Source of the DNA: Manduca sexta | Taxonomy: Eukaryota; Arthropoda; Insecta; Lepidoptera; Sphingidae | Assembly: GCF_014839805.1 (NCBI RefSeq) | Contig: NC_051141.1 | Span: forward strand, 9,928,777 to 9,992,776 | DNA length: 64,000 nucleotides | Direction: 5' to 3' | In this document: in pieces, positions 12,445 to 23,553 of the stretch | How the letters are laid out: every line of letters begins with the position of its first letter | How positions within the stretch are numbered: the first letter of the stretch is position 1 | Made by a program: the position numbers and the translations under genes | Notes under the pieces: model-generated | Told to the model about the DNA's origin: nothing | The model's database searches: none | Seen by the model: only the letters and a program-made list of their open reading frames with translations

Positions 12445-14031
12445 TAATAATGTTTCAACTTCAAGTAAAATATATAATATTGAGCAGTCTGGCCACTTAA
12501 CTTGGTTATTAGATAGTGGTTGTACAGATCATATAATTAATACTGATGAGTACTATCATTCATGTGAAATATTACAACAACCTATTAAAGTAAAAGTTGG
12601 TGATGGAAGAATATTAGAAGCTACAAAGGTCGGAAATATACAAACTTATTTTATGGTCTATGGAAAAAGTCTGAAGTTGTTTTGAACAATGTTTTCTATG
12701 TCAAAGAGATGAAAGCAAATTTATTGAGCTATTCAAAGATTACAGACAATCATAAAATTGTTTCCAGGGGACGACAATCAAAAATATATAACGTCTATGG
12801 AACTATTATAGCTATAGCAGTGAAAGAAGATAGACTGTATAAATTAAAAGGTTATATAAATGCAAGTACATTACATGCTAATTTAGTGAAGAAATCAAGT
12901 ATGACAGTGAAGGAGAAATTACATAGGATGCTTGGTCATATAAACTTTAACAATTTGAATACTATGTGTACAAGTGAATTATTGAAAGGATTACCAAAGG
13001 AGATTGAATGTAAGTACATGAAATGTGCTATATGTATTGAAAATAAAATGCATAACTTGCCATTTAAAAATAATAGAAAACGAGCACAGGATATATTAGA
13101 AATTGTACACACAGATTTAAATGGGCCACACAGAACTACAGGTTTTAATGGTGAAAAATATTTCTTAAGTTTTATAGATGACTATAGTAAGTTGGCAAAA
13201 GTTTATTGTATTCCGTCAAAAGATAAAGTATATAATTGTTTAATGCAGTATGTTAATGAGATACAAAATTTAACTGGGAAAAATATTAAAGAATTGAGAT
13301 GTGATAATGGAAAGGAATACATTAATAAAAGAGTGTTTGACTTTGCAAGATCAAAGGGAATTATGATTAAATCTTGTCCGCCATATGTGCATGAATTAAA
13401 TGGCACAGCAGAGAGGTTCAATAGATCAATAATGGATATGTCAAGATGTCTATTGGCAGAGGCAAAAGTGCATAAAAGATTTTGGCCTGAAGTGGTTATG
13501 GCCGCAGCTTATTTAAAGAATAGAACATTAACAAATGGCACTATAGAAAGGAAGACGCCTTATGAGATATTTTTCAAACAAAGGCCAAGCATTGAAAATT
13601 TAAGGATATATGGAAGTAAAGTATTTGTTAGAACACCAGAGGAAAAGAGAAAATGTAAATGGGACAGGAAAGCCGAGCTTGGCATACTAATGGGCTATAC
13701 AGATGTTGGATATAGAGTATTAATAAACAATAGAATAGTTGTAGCAAGACATTGTGATATAATTGAAGATGATTTAATGTGTATTGGTCTCGATGATAAT
13801 AGAGAAGAGAAAAATGATAAAAGTAATAGCCAGCCGAATAAATTGGAAGAGAAAATTATAGAAGAGAAGAAAGAGACTAATGCAGAAGAAAATAATGAGA
13901 AAATTAATGAAGATTTGAATGCTGAAACAAATGAAAGTTATGATGATAATAAAGTAATTGAAACAAGAAATCGGCGTAAAATCAAGCCACCAACTCCCGG
14001 TTTGATGAAGAATTTGGTTATTATTGTATAA
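12445..14031 (+). pseudogene. Copia protease and integrase (frameshifted)
   Basis: The aspartic protease motif LLDSGCTDH is at about 12506-12532. A frame change near 12670 separates it from the next 449 codons. These contain the His/Cys zinc domain (HRMLGHIN … CAICIENK, about 12920-13045) and the integrase core. The three acidic residues lie in HTDLNG (13114), CDNGKEY (13303) and TAERFNR (13411), giving a D,D-35-E spacing. The C-terminal part is Asn/Glu/Lys-rich and ends at a stop at 14029. Integrase joins element DNA to the chromosome; here it is preserved as a domain but not in a continuous polyprotein. Confidence 0.92.
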
Positions 14032-14772
14032 CTGTTAACTATTGTGATGCTATGATTCCAGATAATTTTCAGGAGGCAATAACTAGCGATGAAGCAAAAG
14101 AATGGACTGAGGCTATGAATCGTGAGATGAACAGTTTGGCAAAAATGAGACCTGGAGACTTGTAAGTAAACCAGCAGACAAACAGCCTTTAGATGTGAAA
14201 TGGATATACAGAAAGAAAGCCGAAAATAAATTTAAAGCTAGGTTAGTAGTAAGAGGTTTTCAACAAAAAGATTTTATTGATGATATATATTCACCCGTTG
14301 CTAAAATGCAAACTTTAAAATTGTTATTGTCTTATTGTTGTCAAAATAATCTTAATATACATCAGATGGATGTTGAAACTGCTTTTTTAAATGGTAAAAT
14401 TTTATCTGAAGTTTATGTAAACCAGCCAATTGGTTATGATGATGGCACTGATAGAGTTTATAAATTAAATAAAACATTATATGGTTTAAAAGAAAGCCCT
14501 CGGGCTTGGTATGAATGTGTCAATAAGTTTTTAACTAGTCTTGGATTTCAGAGAAGTAAATATGACTTTTGTTTATATTTTAAATTGGATACTAATGTGA
14601 GTGTATACATTTTGTTATATGTTGATGATTTGTTAATATGTTGTAAAGATGAAAAGGTAATGAGTAATATTAAAATCAAACTGTTAAGTAAATTTACTAT
14701 GAAGGATATGGGTAGAGTTAAAGAATACATTGGAATACATATTGATTATGATTATAAAAGAATAAGACTATG
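14032..14772 (+). pseudogene. Copia reverse transcriptase (frameshifted)
   Basis: The start of the domain (…EAMNREMNSL…) lies in another frame from about 14050 to 14160, then a 192-codon frame from 14195 carries the rest. Motifs include KARLVVRG, DVETAFLNG (catalytic Asp), LNKTLYGLKESPRAWY and LLYVDDLLI, with YVDD at 14618-14629. These are characteristic of Ty1/copia reverse transcriptase. It ends with a stop at 14771-14773 that overlaps the RNase H frame, a further single-base frame change. Confidence 0.92.
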
Positions 14773-15561
14773 ACACTGAGTCAGGAATCATATATAGAAT
14801 CATTAGCTAAGCGTTATAATATAATAAATACAAAGTTATATACTACACCAATGGAAGTAAATCTTAAACTAGAAAACTGTAATATAAATGAGAATGTAAA
14901 ATATAGAAATTTAATTGGAGCACTTTTATATATTAGTTCAGGTACAAGACCAGATATATCGTTCAGTGTTAATTATTTGAGTAGATTCCAAAATTGCTAT
15001 AATGAGACACATTTTAAATATGCTTTTATGAAGTACTTAAATATCTTTACTTAACAAAACATATAAAATTAATTTATAACATGAATATAAATTCTGATAT
15101 GTTAGATTGTTATGTAGATGCAGATTTTGCAGGAGATATTGTCAGTAGGAAATCAACAACAGGATTTGTAATTAGACTGTTTGGGAATGTAATATTTTGG
15201 AAATCAAAGAAACAAAATTGTGTAACAAAGTCATCTACATTTGCTGAATACATTGCGCTGTCAGAAGCTGTTACTGAAATTAAATTTATAGTTTGTTTAA
15301 TTAATGAGATTTGTCAGAAAGATTGTAAACCTGTAAAAATATATGAAGATAATATTGGAGCTCAAATTATTGCTAAATACGGAAATTTCACAAAAATCAA
15401 AACATATTGAAGTTCATTATCATTTTGTTCATGAAAGTGTTAAAATTGGTTTAATTGATGTTATAAAAATTGCATCTGATCAAAATATAGCTGACATTTT
15501 AACAAAACCATTGGGAAGTAATAAATTTAATAAATTTAGAGATATGTTAAAGTTGTTGTAA
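14770..15561 (+). pseudogene. Copia connection and RNase H domain (frameshifted)
   Basis: Three consecutive frames (14770-15054, 15081-15410, 15343-15561) continue the polyprotein. GALLYISSGTRPDISF marks the connection region. YVDADFAGD, KSTTGFV and AEYIALSEA are RNase H hallmarks of copia elements, followed by EDNIGA and the tail around DILTKPL. RNase H removes the RNA template strand. Frame breaks near 15050 and 15400 inactivate it. Confidence 0.9.
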
Positions 15562-15748
15562 AAGTAATTTATCTTTCAGATGGATATTATGTTGAGATAA
15601 ATATTGGTTTAAATTGTTTAATTAAAAGATGATAATTGTAATATAAAAAAAATAAGTTACAATTAATATGTTATACTGAAGGTAATGTTTATAGAGCTAT
15701 TGTCTTGATATGAGTAGTGTATGATATGATTTAGTTAAAATATAAATG

Positions 15749-15758
15749 TAAGGAGGCA
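15749..15758 (+). promoter_or_regulatory. Polypurine tract of the copia element
   Basis: GTAAGGAGGCA lies immediately before the 3' LTR, where the plus-strand primer is expected. Confidence 0.7.
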
Positions 15759-15929
15759 TGTTGAATGGGTACATTTATATTTGTTTAGGGGTTTTTGTGG
15801 CAACACGCCTCCACTTCCTTCTTCCTGTCACGGGCTGCCGGCGAGCAGCCACAATAATGTAGTTCTTTAAGTTTATGTTTAAGATATCAAATTAAATAAC
15901 AGTGATCCGTCATAGTGGTTTTATTAACA
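15759..15929 (+). repeat. Copia 3' LTR
   Basis: 171 bp with the same ends as the 5' LTR but lacking about 28 bp after TTTGTTTAGGG. It is followed by the ATAGC target duplication at 15930-15934. Confidence 0.92.
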
Positions 15930-16302
15930 ATAGCTTATAGTATAGATGCGCCAGCTTAAAGGATTTAGAACCCCGTAGTGTGAGGAATAAACAGCACATC
16001 GAACGCGTAGGAATGCAATTATTGTTAACAAAAATTATATACTTAAATAGTTTTAGACCCAATTATTAATGAAAGTTATTAATGATTTCTTATGTTTACG
16101 CGAATGTTAGACATTGAAATTAAACTAATTTTCGGATTCTATCGCGGTGCTAGTATTTTATTTTCTCCCGACGTTTCGAAGACTTTGCAGCCTTCATGGT
16201 CACGGGGACTGAGGTGTTGTTCATCCGTAAAGTCAAAGTTACAATATCTACCTACATTTTACAATTATACAACTTTTTTAAATTTTTTAAATTTTAGCTG
16301 TT

Positions 16303-16368
16303 GGTGGTCCGATCTACGCAGAATGATTTCAAGACACTGTGAGCTCATTCTGCGTAGATCGGACCACC
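16303..16368. repeat. Perfect 24-bp inverted repeat, 18-nt spacer
   Basis: GGTGGTCCGATCTACGCAGA begins the left arm; the right arm (16345-16368) is its exact reverse complement over 24 bp. The short AGATCGGA resemblance to a sequencing adapter does not extend. Confidence 0.9.
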
Positions 16369-17291
16369 TAAAAAAATTTAAAAGCTAATTTAAAATAGTA
16401 TAACGGACTTCAATCCCATGAATGCACAATCGAAAGTTCATTAAGAATAATTTCAGAGGAAATTACTTCGATGAGAAATCTATAATATAAAAATGAAACG
16501 CTGAATGTGTTGCTAAGCGCAAATCTCGAGAGCAGCTGAAACAATTTCGCTAATTATTTTTTTATAATATTCCTTAAAGTACGAGGTTGGTTCTTACGGA
16601 CGTAAAACTTTTAAAAATTGCCTGCAAAAGTCTAAAAGCACCGCTTTTCTATATTTCCATACAAAAGATTCGTAATAATACTTAAAAGTCAATTTGAACT
16701 TTAACACTATACCATAAAGTTTAAGTTTTAGTAGAGGGGTTCTGGGAAGGTAAAACAATTGATTGAAGTGTTTTTTAATTTAAATTTTCGGACATAATGT
16801 AACTGTTGACTTATTTATTATTTTTTTCTTCTTTATTTATCTTACTAGCTGATCCGGTGTCCAGATTAGCAGAATTTGTATTAAAAAAAAACATAAAATT
16901 AAAGAATCGACTGTTAGGCGGTACCTACTAAGTTCGTCGGGTCAGCTATTAATTTATTAAAAGAAAAATAATAATAGTAACGAGAAACTATAAGTTAAAT
17001 CCTTAAATGTGCAACAAAATTTCATCATATTAATGTTATCTCAAATTAATGCTGTTTTGGGTCAAAATATATAAAAAATTTACTTATTTTAATGTACGTA
17101 CGTATGGCAAATGCTTTTTTCCATTTACCGGTTTTAGGTTCAAGAACGGGTCTGCCAATTATAATCATATTTGTTTTTTGATAATATTAATTGCCTTCAA
17201 ATCACATCTCGATTTTAAAAAATGCCATCTAATATTACGCTAATTAGACACTACCTATATCACAAAGCATTTTACTAAAATGAGTCCACAT

Positions 17292-17326
17292 AGTAGCTCA
17301 TTCCATTTTTAATGAAATGAGCTACT
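17292..17326. repeat. 16-bp inverted repeat, 3-nt spacer
   Basis: AGTAGCTCATTCCATT pairs with AATGAAATGAGCTACT with one mismatch across TTT. Confidence 0.85.
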
Positions 17327-18165
17327 TTGCATGAATTTGAATAACGAGTCCGTTTTCTCTTATATTAGAGTGAATAACATTGTGTTATTGTTGTCAACGA
17401 AAGTTTTTGAAATTTATTACATTGCTGATTCGCGCTATAAAAGCTGTTATTGGAAATAAGTAACGGAATATTCGATAGATGAGAAGCTCTTACCTACGAA
17501 CTTCTTACTATCACCGCGGCAGAATATGTTAAATGATACGACAATGCACATTCCGGATCCCGTCGGTAGGAGTTGCATTCTGTCTACTAAGTCTAGTCTC
17601 CTAAGACTAGTTACTAGATATAGACTAGATATCACTGTAAGTAATTTCTAGCTTCTTTACTTATTCATTTAACGTACTGATTCAATATTTCATCTTCGAC
17701 GGCTGAGTACTTTTACTAAGAAGTTGATATTTAAAATATAATTGATATTTTAAATTTTCTGATGTCGATGATGGTGATACTTCTGAAAATTGTTTTTCTT
17801 TAAAAAGTGATAATAATCGCCTTCGCCTTTAAGGTCAAAATTCACCAGTTAGGTCAGAATTCAAATGTCATAATGATTGAATGTCGAAGTGTCTCGCCCT
17901 TTGACTCAGCGCCATTTTACTGGAGGTAGGGGGTGTTTGAAGTTACATAATTATCCTGTTTAATAATTCTAACAATAATATACCCGCGATATAATATCTA
18001 GGGGGAACAGGAAAGGGCTGACCGTTGATGGACAAACAATATACCTACTTGTACCTACTTGTATCTGATACCTATGCCCTACCGGGTACCTATACCTACT
18101 ATATAGGTAGATAATCCAAGCAGTGATATAATCTATTAAATTTTTTTATGGTAATTAGGTAGTCG

Positions 18166-18202
18166 GTTTCCCGTATGCGTGACCATCACGCATACGGGAA
18201 AC
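18166..18202. repeat. Perfect 17-bp inverted repeat, 3-nt spacer
   Basis: GTTTCCCGTATGCGTGA and its exact reverse complement are separated by CCA. Confidence 0.92.
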
Positions 18203-19118
18203 GAATACGTCTTTCCATTGGAACCTATCATCATATTATCTGTATCTATTGCTGCCAATATCATTCGACTTTACGACATAGTTTCATACCCAATTTAGTC
18301 TATAGTTTTACATTAATTTATATTGGCGAGAAAAGATTACGAGCCATTATAAATTAGTGATATTTTTTTTAAATGTGTTAGATTATTTTGCCTAGTAATG
18401 GAATGGTCAATTGACTACACCATACAAATTTAAATGAACTATATGTGAATAAAATGTGGGCAATCGCGAATGATCGCCAGTGAAAATGAATATTAATTGC
18501 GGACTGATTTTGTCACCCTTGATTTTTCATTAGCCAATGACTACAAATAAATTAAACTTATTTGTGGCGCGGATATACATTTAAAGTCGATTTAACAAGT
18601 AGTGTGTGTCATAACAATTATGGCGGGCACAAAATCAAAATATGCGGTGTTTACCATTAATAGATAATAAGTCGAACAAAGCCCTCGCAACCCCACGCGC
18701 AGACGGTGTAATTGTGACTTTCGTCATGCCGCAATTACGGAAATATGTTAACATTTTGTTTACATTGTCATTTGCAGTTGTTTATTGTTTACGCCGTTTT
18801 TATTTTATTGAATAGCTATCTAATTTAAGAGATGAGCATAGTGTTTGACGCCCGTTATCCGGAATAATACCAACTCAGCAGTTAAATGGTAGCTCTTATC
18901 TAAAACAAGAAATAGATAATTCAGCATTCAACATTAAACCGCATACCCAAACAAGTTCCTAACAAAAAAATCATTTTAAAGACGAATTTTAATTATCGCA
19001 TACTTTAAAGTCAAAGTAGGGTGTAAGAATTAATTAAAACAAACGAATTTATACACATAAATAGAAAACAAACATTGCAAATAGCATGTAAAACAAGGTA
19101 ATCAGAAAATGAACTTAG

Positions 19119-19157
19119 CCTAGGAGAGTTGTGACACGCTGTCACAACTTTCCTAGG
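19119..19157. repeat. 18-bp inverted repeat, 3-nt spacer
   Basis: CCTAGGAGAGTTGTGACA pairs with TGTCACAACTTTCCTAGG with one mismatch across CGC. Confidence 0.9.
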
Positions 19158-19531
19158 TGCCAGAAATCGTGACCTGGTCAAAATAATATTGCTTAATTTC
19201 GAAACAAGATCCAAACACAAAAATACAGTGCCATGCTTAGAAACTTCATAAACCGCAAAATATAAGAAAAAATTGCAAATCCACCTGGACATAATATGTA
19301 TCGATATAAATACAATCAAAATTTTGATATAAAACTTACTTTTCAGTTTTTTTTCCATGCGGACGTCGTACTTATGAAACCGCTGGCCGTGCGCCACTGG
19401 CGCTCACAGTATCGAGTAGTGTGTCTCTAAAGAAACAATCGTGCGCTGTAGCCAGTTCCCTAACGGTCGGAGGTTCTGAGAAATCGTCTTTGTCACAACT
19501 CTCCTCTGTCACAAACCTCCTCGGTCTCCCT

Positions 19532-20050
19532 AAGGTACGTTCGGGTTAGATCTGATACGGGGTAAGATCGCATAACGAAAAAATACTATGCAACTATGGA
19601 TATTTTTTAGTTTTAACTATATAGGCACTGACGCTGTTTCTTTTTGCCCCACCCCATATATCACAGTTGATGTTACGACCAAAAACAGGTGTGCTGTGTG
19701 CAGTGAAACAAAAAAGTTGGATTTCGCTCTTCTTATGACTGGTTTAGGACTTCTATTTGACTTCGTGGACCTTATCATACTAGCTTTAGAAGCGTTTATT
19801 AGCACAAAGTTCGAATTTACCCCGCGAACGTCCGATCTTTTCTAAGAGTTTTAAATTTCTACACACATATTATTAACTATTTTTAAGCTTACACGGAGAG
19901 AATTGGAAGATGATTAAATTATCATATTTAGTAGCATTAATGATAACCAGTTTCATATATAAAATGTCGGTACAGCTTAAATATTTTATGAAATAAAAAA
20001 TATTTTCAAGACTTATCGAAATACCGTCCGAAATAAGCCGAACGCACCTT
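19532..20050. mobile_element. MITE-like element with AAGGTRCGTTCGG ends
   Basis: AAGGTACGTTCGGGTTA at the left is mirrored by TAAGCCGAACGCACCTT at the right. The immediate flanks are TAA/TTA-like. An 85-codon frame inside (19588-19845) has no recognisable domain and lacks exon borders. The superfamily is uncertain. Confidence 0.5.
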
Positions 20051-20097
20051 ACCTAACTATTGGAAGTTTATCACCTTCGATATGCGTTTTATTATAA

Positions 20098-20653
20098 ACT
20101 AGCGGACCCGACAGACTTCGTCCTGTCAAAAAGATTTGTAATATGACAGTTTTTTGTTCCTATCTATTTTATTGCCGGGGCAAAAATTCTCCTGAACAGA
20201 ACCTTCACCCTGGTGACAGGGCGTTGTGAATAAAAAAAAATTATTAAATAAAACAGATATAACCGCGGTGCCAAAAAGTCTCCTCAACCTTTAGTTTTTG
20301 ACCGCTTTCTTCACGTTTCTTATGCAATGATATTCTTATCACATGCAATAATTAGTGATCATAGGTAATTAAACACTCTGTACAAAACACGATATACGAA
20401 TTTGTTTCGTGTTGTTGACAAAAGCAAACTCAGTGGAGTACGTAACAGAAAATCCAAGAAAAACAACACTTCAAATCGACAACGATTTTTTTTTAAAATT
20501 TGATATGACTTGGAGTCATGGACTTTTGGTAATGGTTGTGTTTGTCTGATGTAATGACGGGAAAACATGCATTTTAAAGTAAAACAAAAGAAATAATATC
20601 GCGAAGCCAACCAAATAACTAATTTTGTGACTGTTCAATTTAGTCGGGTCCGC
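20098..20653. mobile_element. Repeat with GCGGACCCGAC inverted ends
   Basis: GCGGACCCGAC (20102-20112) and GTCGGGTCCGC (20643-20653) are exact inverted copies. The left side reads ACTAGCGGACCC, so on the minus strand it finishes in CTAGT like other Helitron-type ends here. It holds no coding capacity. Confidence 0.5.
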
Positions 20654-22384
20654 GATATCACTTTTGTTGAGTTTCAGAACGCGACATTACATTATTATAT
20701 TCTGTGCTCCAACGCACACTGCTTTGATGTTAGGAACACATCTACATTGTTTAGACAACAGTGAACTTTATAAAATAGCAATAAAGCTCAAATTGACTGT
20801 ACGTATTAGTTAGAAAACGTTTGTATGGGATAAAGAAAAGGACTGTTTTTAGGGTTTTTCCGGCAATTATTTGATATTTTCTCGCCGTAAAAACCATCCT
20901 TGAGCTTCGACGAATATTAAAAAAAAAGAATTGGCCAAATTGGTCCAGGCGTTCTTGAGTTATGCGCTTACCAACACATTTAGCGATTCATTTTTATATT
21001 ATAGATTACACTGTTAGTTTATATAGAATATGTCACATAGAGTTGAGCGTCGACCGCGACGGCCGCTGTTTAATTAAAGCTTTAACCTGCCCTGTTAAAG
21101 CTCCTGCCTCTGTCCTGCCAACACGTCCCTCAAGTATGGTGCCTGACTGGTTGACAGAAAAATTTAATCGCTAGTCGATACGTCTACATCGTCTACGTCT
21201 AAATTGTTTTTCCTACTTAATGTACTACTTACCTATATATGTACCTATACACTGCTTAAACCTCGACATGTAATAATATTCCTATATGTGTAGGTATATT
21301 GTAGTCATGTGAAAATCTACTCACTGACAACTATAAATTGCATAGTTGCAATTTAACTTTGAAGTTGTCAAAGGTAATACAATGTATTACCATACTTACT
21401 ACTTAGAACCTCTTAAAAATTCTTTACCGCGTCTTTGGTCTCCGGTAATATACCAGCGTATATATCCTGTGGAGTATGAAGACCTGGATTTGACTTCCAG
21501 TTTAATAAAAATTTTGTGTAAGTACTTATGTACAAGGGGTTGAGGTGCGGCAGAAAGCGCAGCCTGTCGTAAAAAACGAAATCAAAATGTTTTACCGACA
21601 TTCCTGAAAAAGTGTGAAGCGGCGATCCCGTTTTGGAGCAAGTAAAATATCATCTTAAATTCAGACAGTCGTGACATCATTATATAATAGAATGTAATAT
21701 ATCACATTAGCACTACTATTGAGTACCCAGTCTTAATCTGAGTGTAACATGCTTGTACAATTTTTACAGTCGTCGTTGCCGAAATTGATTGGGAAGACAT
21801 CATCATCGTCAAAATGTTGTAATTTATGTTATTTTCATTCCAATTAATTGATATATTTAAAGCAATAGTTGTTCTTAGAAGCCGCCCCTTAGTTGTAGAG
21901 GATAAAATATATTATCATACTCACCTAAATAATCAATAATGTTCCTTTCTAGAATACTTCGCATTTTACGATTCCATTCGCTTGCGAATAATATACCTAT
22001 TTATAGGTGATTTACGATACGATGTTACTAGTTAGGGAAAGTAAGTTTTTATTTAGACTGCGATTCGATCTAGCTATCGCGATACTTTTCTAGTTTGAAA
22101 AGATCTTTTTTAATTAACGGGAACATACGGACGTTCTTAAGGTTTCTATAATACTCTTAATTCAAAAATGTACATGCAGTTGCGTGTCTATGGTATATAG
22201 GTACTTAGTTAAAGTTTCAGTTAAATATACCTGATAAATGCTTAAATTGTATTCTGGCGTGATCGCCAGAATACAATTTAAGCATTTATCAGAATACTAC
22301 TTGTATTTAAGCAGTGGCCCGCATAGTTCCTTGTGCCCAATCGTGTAAGCTCTATTATCTTTAGGTTTGAAAGAAATTCTGAGA
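20654..22384. other. Intergenic, one strong hairpin
   Basis: No gene or RNA is supported apart from the hairpin at 22231-22292. The short open frames lack domains. Confidence 0.4.
22231..22292. repeat. Perfect 29-bp inverted repeat, 4-nt spacer
   Basis: The left arm starts CTGATAAATGCTTAAATTGT and its 29 bases are repeated exactly in inverse orientation (22264-22292) after TGAT. Confidence 0.95.
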
Positions 22385-22660
22385 CTGCCTCGGTGGCGTA
22401 GTTTTATTGCATGCCCGGTACAATAGCGCTCTGAGGTCCTGGGTTCGAATCAGGCAAAGACATATTTGGGTTTTTTCTACTCACTATCAGCCCGGAGTCT
22501 GGAATTTGTGCCTGATATGGCGATAGGCTCGCCTCCTATCACATCATGGGACGGAGCATACTTGGCGAAAAGTGGGTGCCCTAGTTGCGCCTCTGCATAC
22601 CCCTTCGGGGATAAATGCGTCATGTTATGTAAGTTGAAAGAAATTAGAGCCAGACGCATC
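22385..22660 (+). mobile_element. tRNA-derived SINE
   Basis: The head looks like a tRNA with a box A-like GGTGGCGTAGTTTTATTGC and a box B GGTTCGAATC (22442-22451), the internal RNA polymerase III promoter. The body (CAGCCCGGAGTCTGGAAT … CCCCTTCGGGGATAAATGCG) recurs in fragments at 28580, 29720 and 38165. Because it is degenerate and has a long non-tRNA body, this is a SINE, not a tRNA gene. The frames across it are incidental. Confidence 0.8.
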
Positions 22661-22670
22661 ATGATACTTG

Positions 22671-23553
22671 TCTATACTATTATATTAAGCTGAAGAGTTT
22701 GTTTGTTTGAACGCGCTAATCTCAGGAACTATCAGTCTAAATTGAAAAAAGCTTTTTGCGTTGGATAGCCCTTTGTTCGTGGAGTGCTATAGGCTATATA
22801 TCATCACGCTATACCCAATAGGAGCGGAGCAGTAATGGCTAATCTCAGGAACTACCGGTCCAAACTGAAAAATTATTTTTGCGTTGGATAGCCCTTTGTT
22901 CGTGATGTGCTATAGGCTATATATCATCACGCTATGACCAATAGGAGCGGAGCAGTAATGACTAATCTCAGGAACTACCGGTTCGAACTGAAAAATTCTT
23001 TTTGTGTTGGATAGCTCTTTGTTCGTGGAGTACTATGGGCTATATATCATCACGCTATGACCAATAGGAGCGGAGCAGTAATGGCTAATCTCGGAACTAT
23101 CAGATCGAACTGAAAAAAATATTTTTGTGTTGGATAGCACTTTGTTTTTGAAATGCTATAGGGTATATATCTTCAAGCTATGACCAATAGGAGCGAAGCA
23201 GTAATGAAACATGTTGCAAAAACGGGGAAAATTTATTAGTTTTGAGAGCTTCCGTTGCGTGCGCTGCGTAAACAGTTAAAGTTAGGCAACAATGATATAT
23301 GACGGGATTGTTCCTCTTAAAAAGTTCTACAAAAATATATTATAAAACAAAGTCCCCCGCTGCATCCGAATGCCTGAACGTGTTAAACTCAAAAACTACC
23401 CAACATATTAAGAAGAAATTTGTTATGGAGACAGTTTGAGACCCTGGGAAGAATATAGGCTCCCGGGAAAATATATAGCGTGACTTTTATAACGGAATAC
23501 TTTAGCCCGAAAAACTTTGTAACGCGGGCGGAGCCGCGGGCAAAAGCTAGTGA
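22671..23553 (+). mobile_element. Helitron-like element with four 123-bp monomers
   Basis: It begins TCTATACTATTATATTAAGC and ends in a CGCGG/CCGCG hairpin followed by GGCAAAAGCTAG and a host T, which are Helitron features. A TTTG run is followed by four tandem monomers starting at 22716, 22839, 22962 and 23085, each containing CTAATCTCAGGAACTA and the GGCTATATATCATCACGC segment. No flanking duplication is visible. It carries no coding sequence. Confidence 0.75.

Larger units (their letters stand above)
9606..15929 (+). mobile_element. Copia-type (Ty1/copia) LTR retrotransposon insertion
   Basis: The insertion is bounded by ATAGC duplications and by LTRs that start TGTTGAATGG and end TTTTATTAACA. 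The order is LTR, tRNA-iMet primer site, gag, protease, integrase, reverse transcriptase, RNase H, purine tract, LTR. Integrase ahead of reverse transcriptase is the copia order. All coding parts are broken by single-base frameshifts. The left 1.18 kb (9606-10789) repeats 11290-12474 and the two are separated by exactly 500 N, which looks like an unmerged contig overlap rather than a real tandem element. A working copy is not implied. Confidence 0.93.
15935..19531. other. Intergenic, repeats and hairpins only
   Basis: No gene is supported. A segment at about 16120-16260 (CCCGACGTTTCGAAGAC…CTTCATGGTCACGGGG) looks like a dispersed lepidopteran repeat. A CTAGCTGATCCGGTG…GTCGGGTCAGCT pair at 16846-16950 looks like a Helitron-end remnant. 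Four hairpins are listed separately. Confidence 0.45.

Noticed and set aside
16303..16368. Sequencing-adapter contamination at the hairpin
   Set aside because: Only eight bases (AGATCGGA) resemble a common adapter, and the following bases differ.
19011..19397. 128-codon minus-strand frame
   Set aside because: It starts at a non-ATG codon, crosses the 19119 hairpin and has no domain. The GTAAGT near 19340 is not enough to call an exon.
19588..19845. 85-codon frame within the AAGGTRCGTTCGG element
   Set aside because: It is hydrophobic at the end but lies wholly inside a MITE-like repeat and matches nothing I recognise.
22390..22460. Possible functional tRNA gene
   Set aside because: A-box and B-box are present, but the cloverleaf is imperfect and a long SINE body follows; other copies are truncated in the same body.
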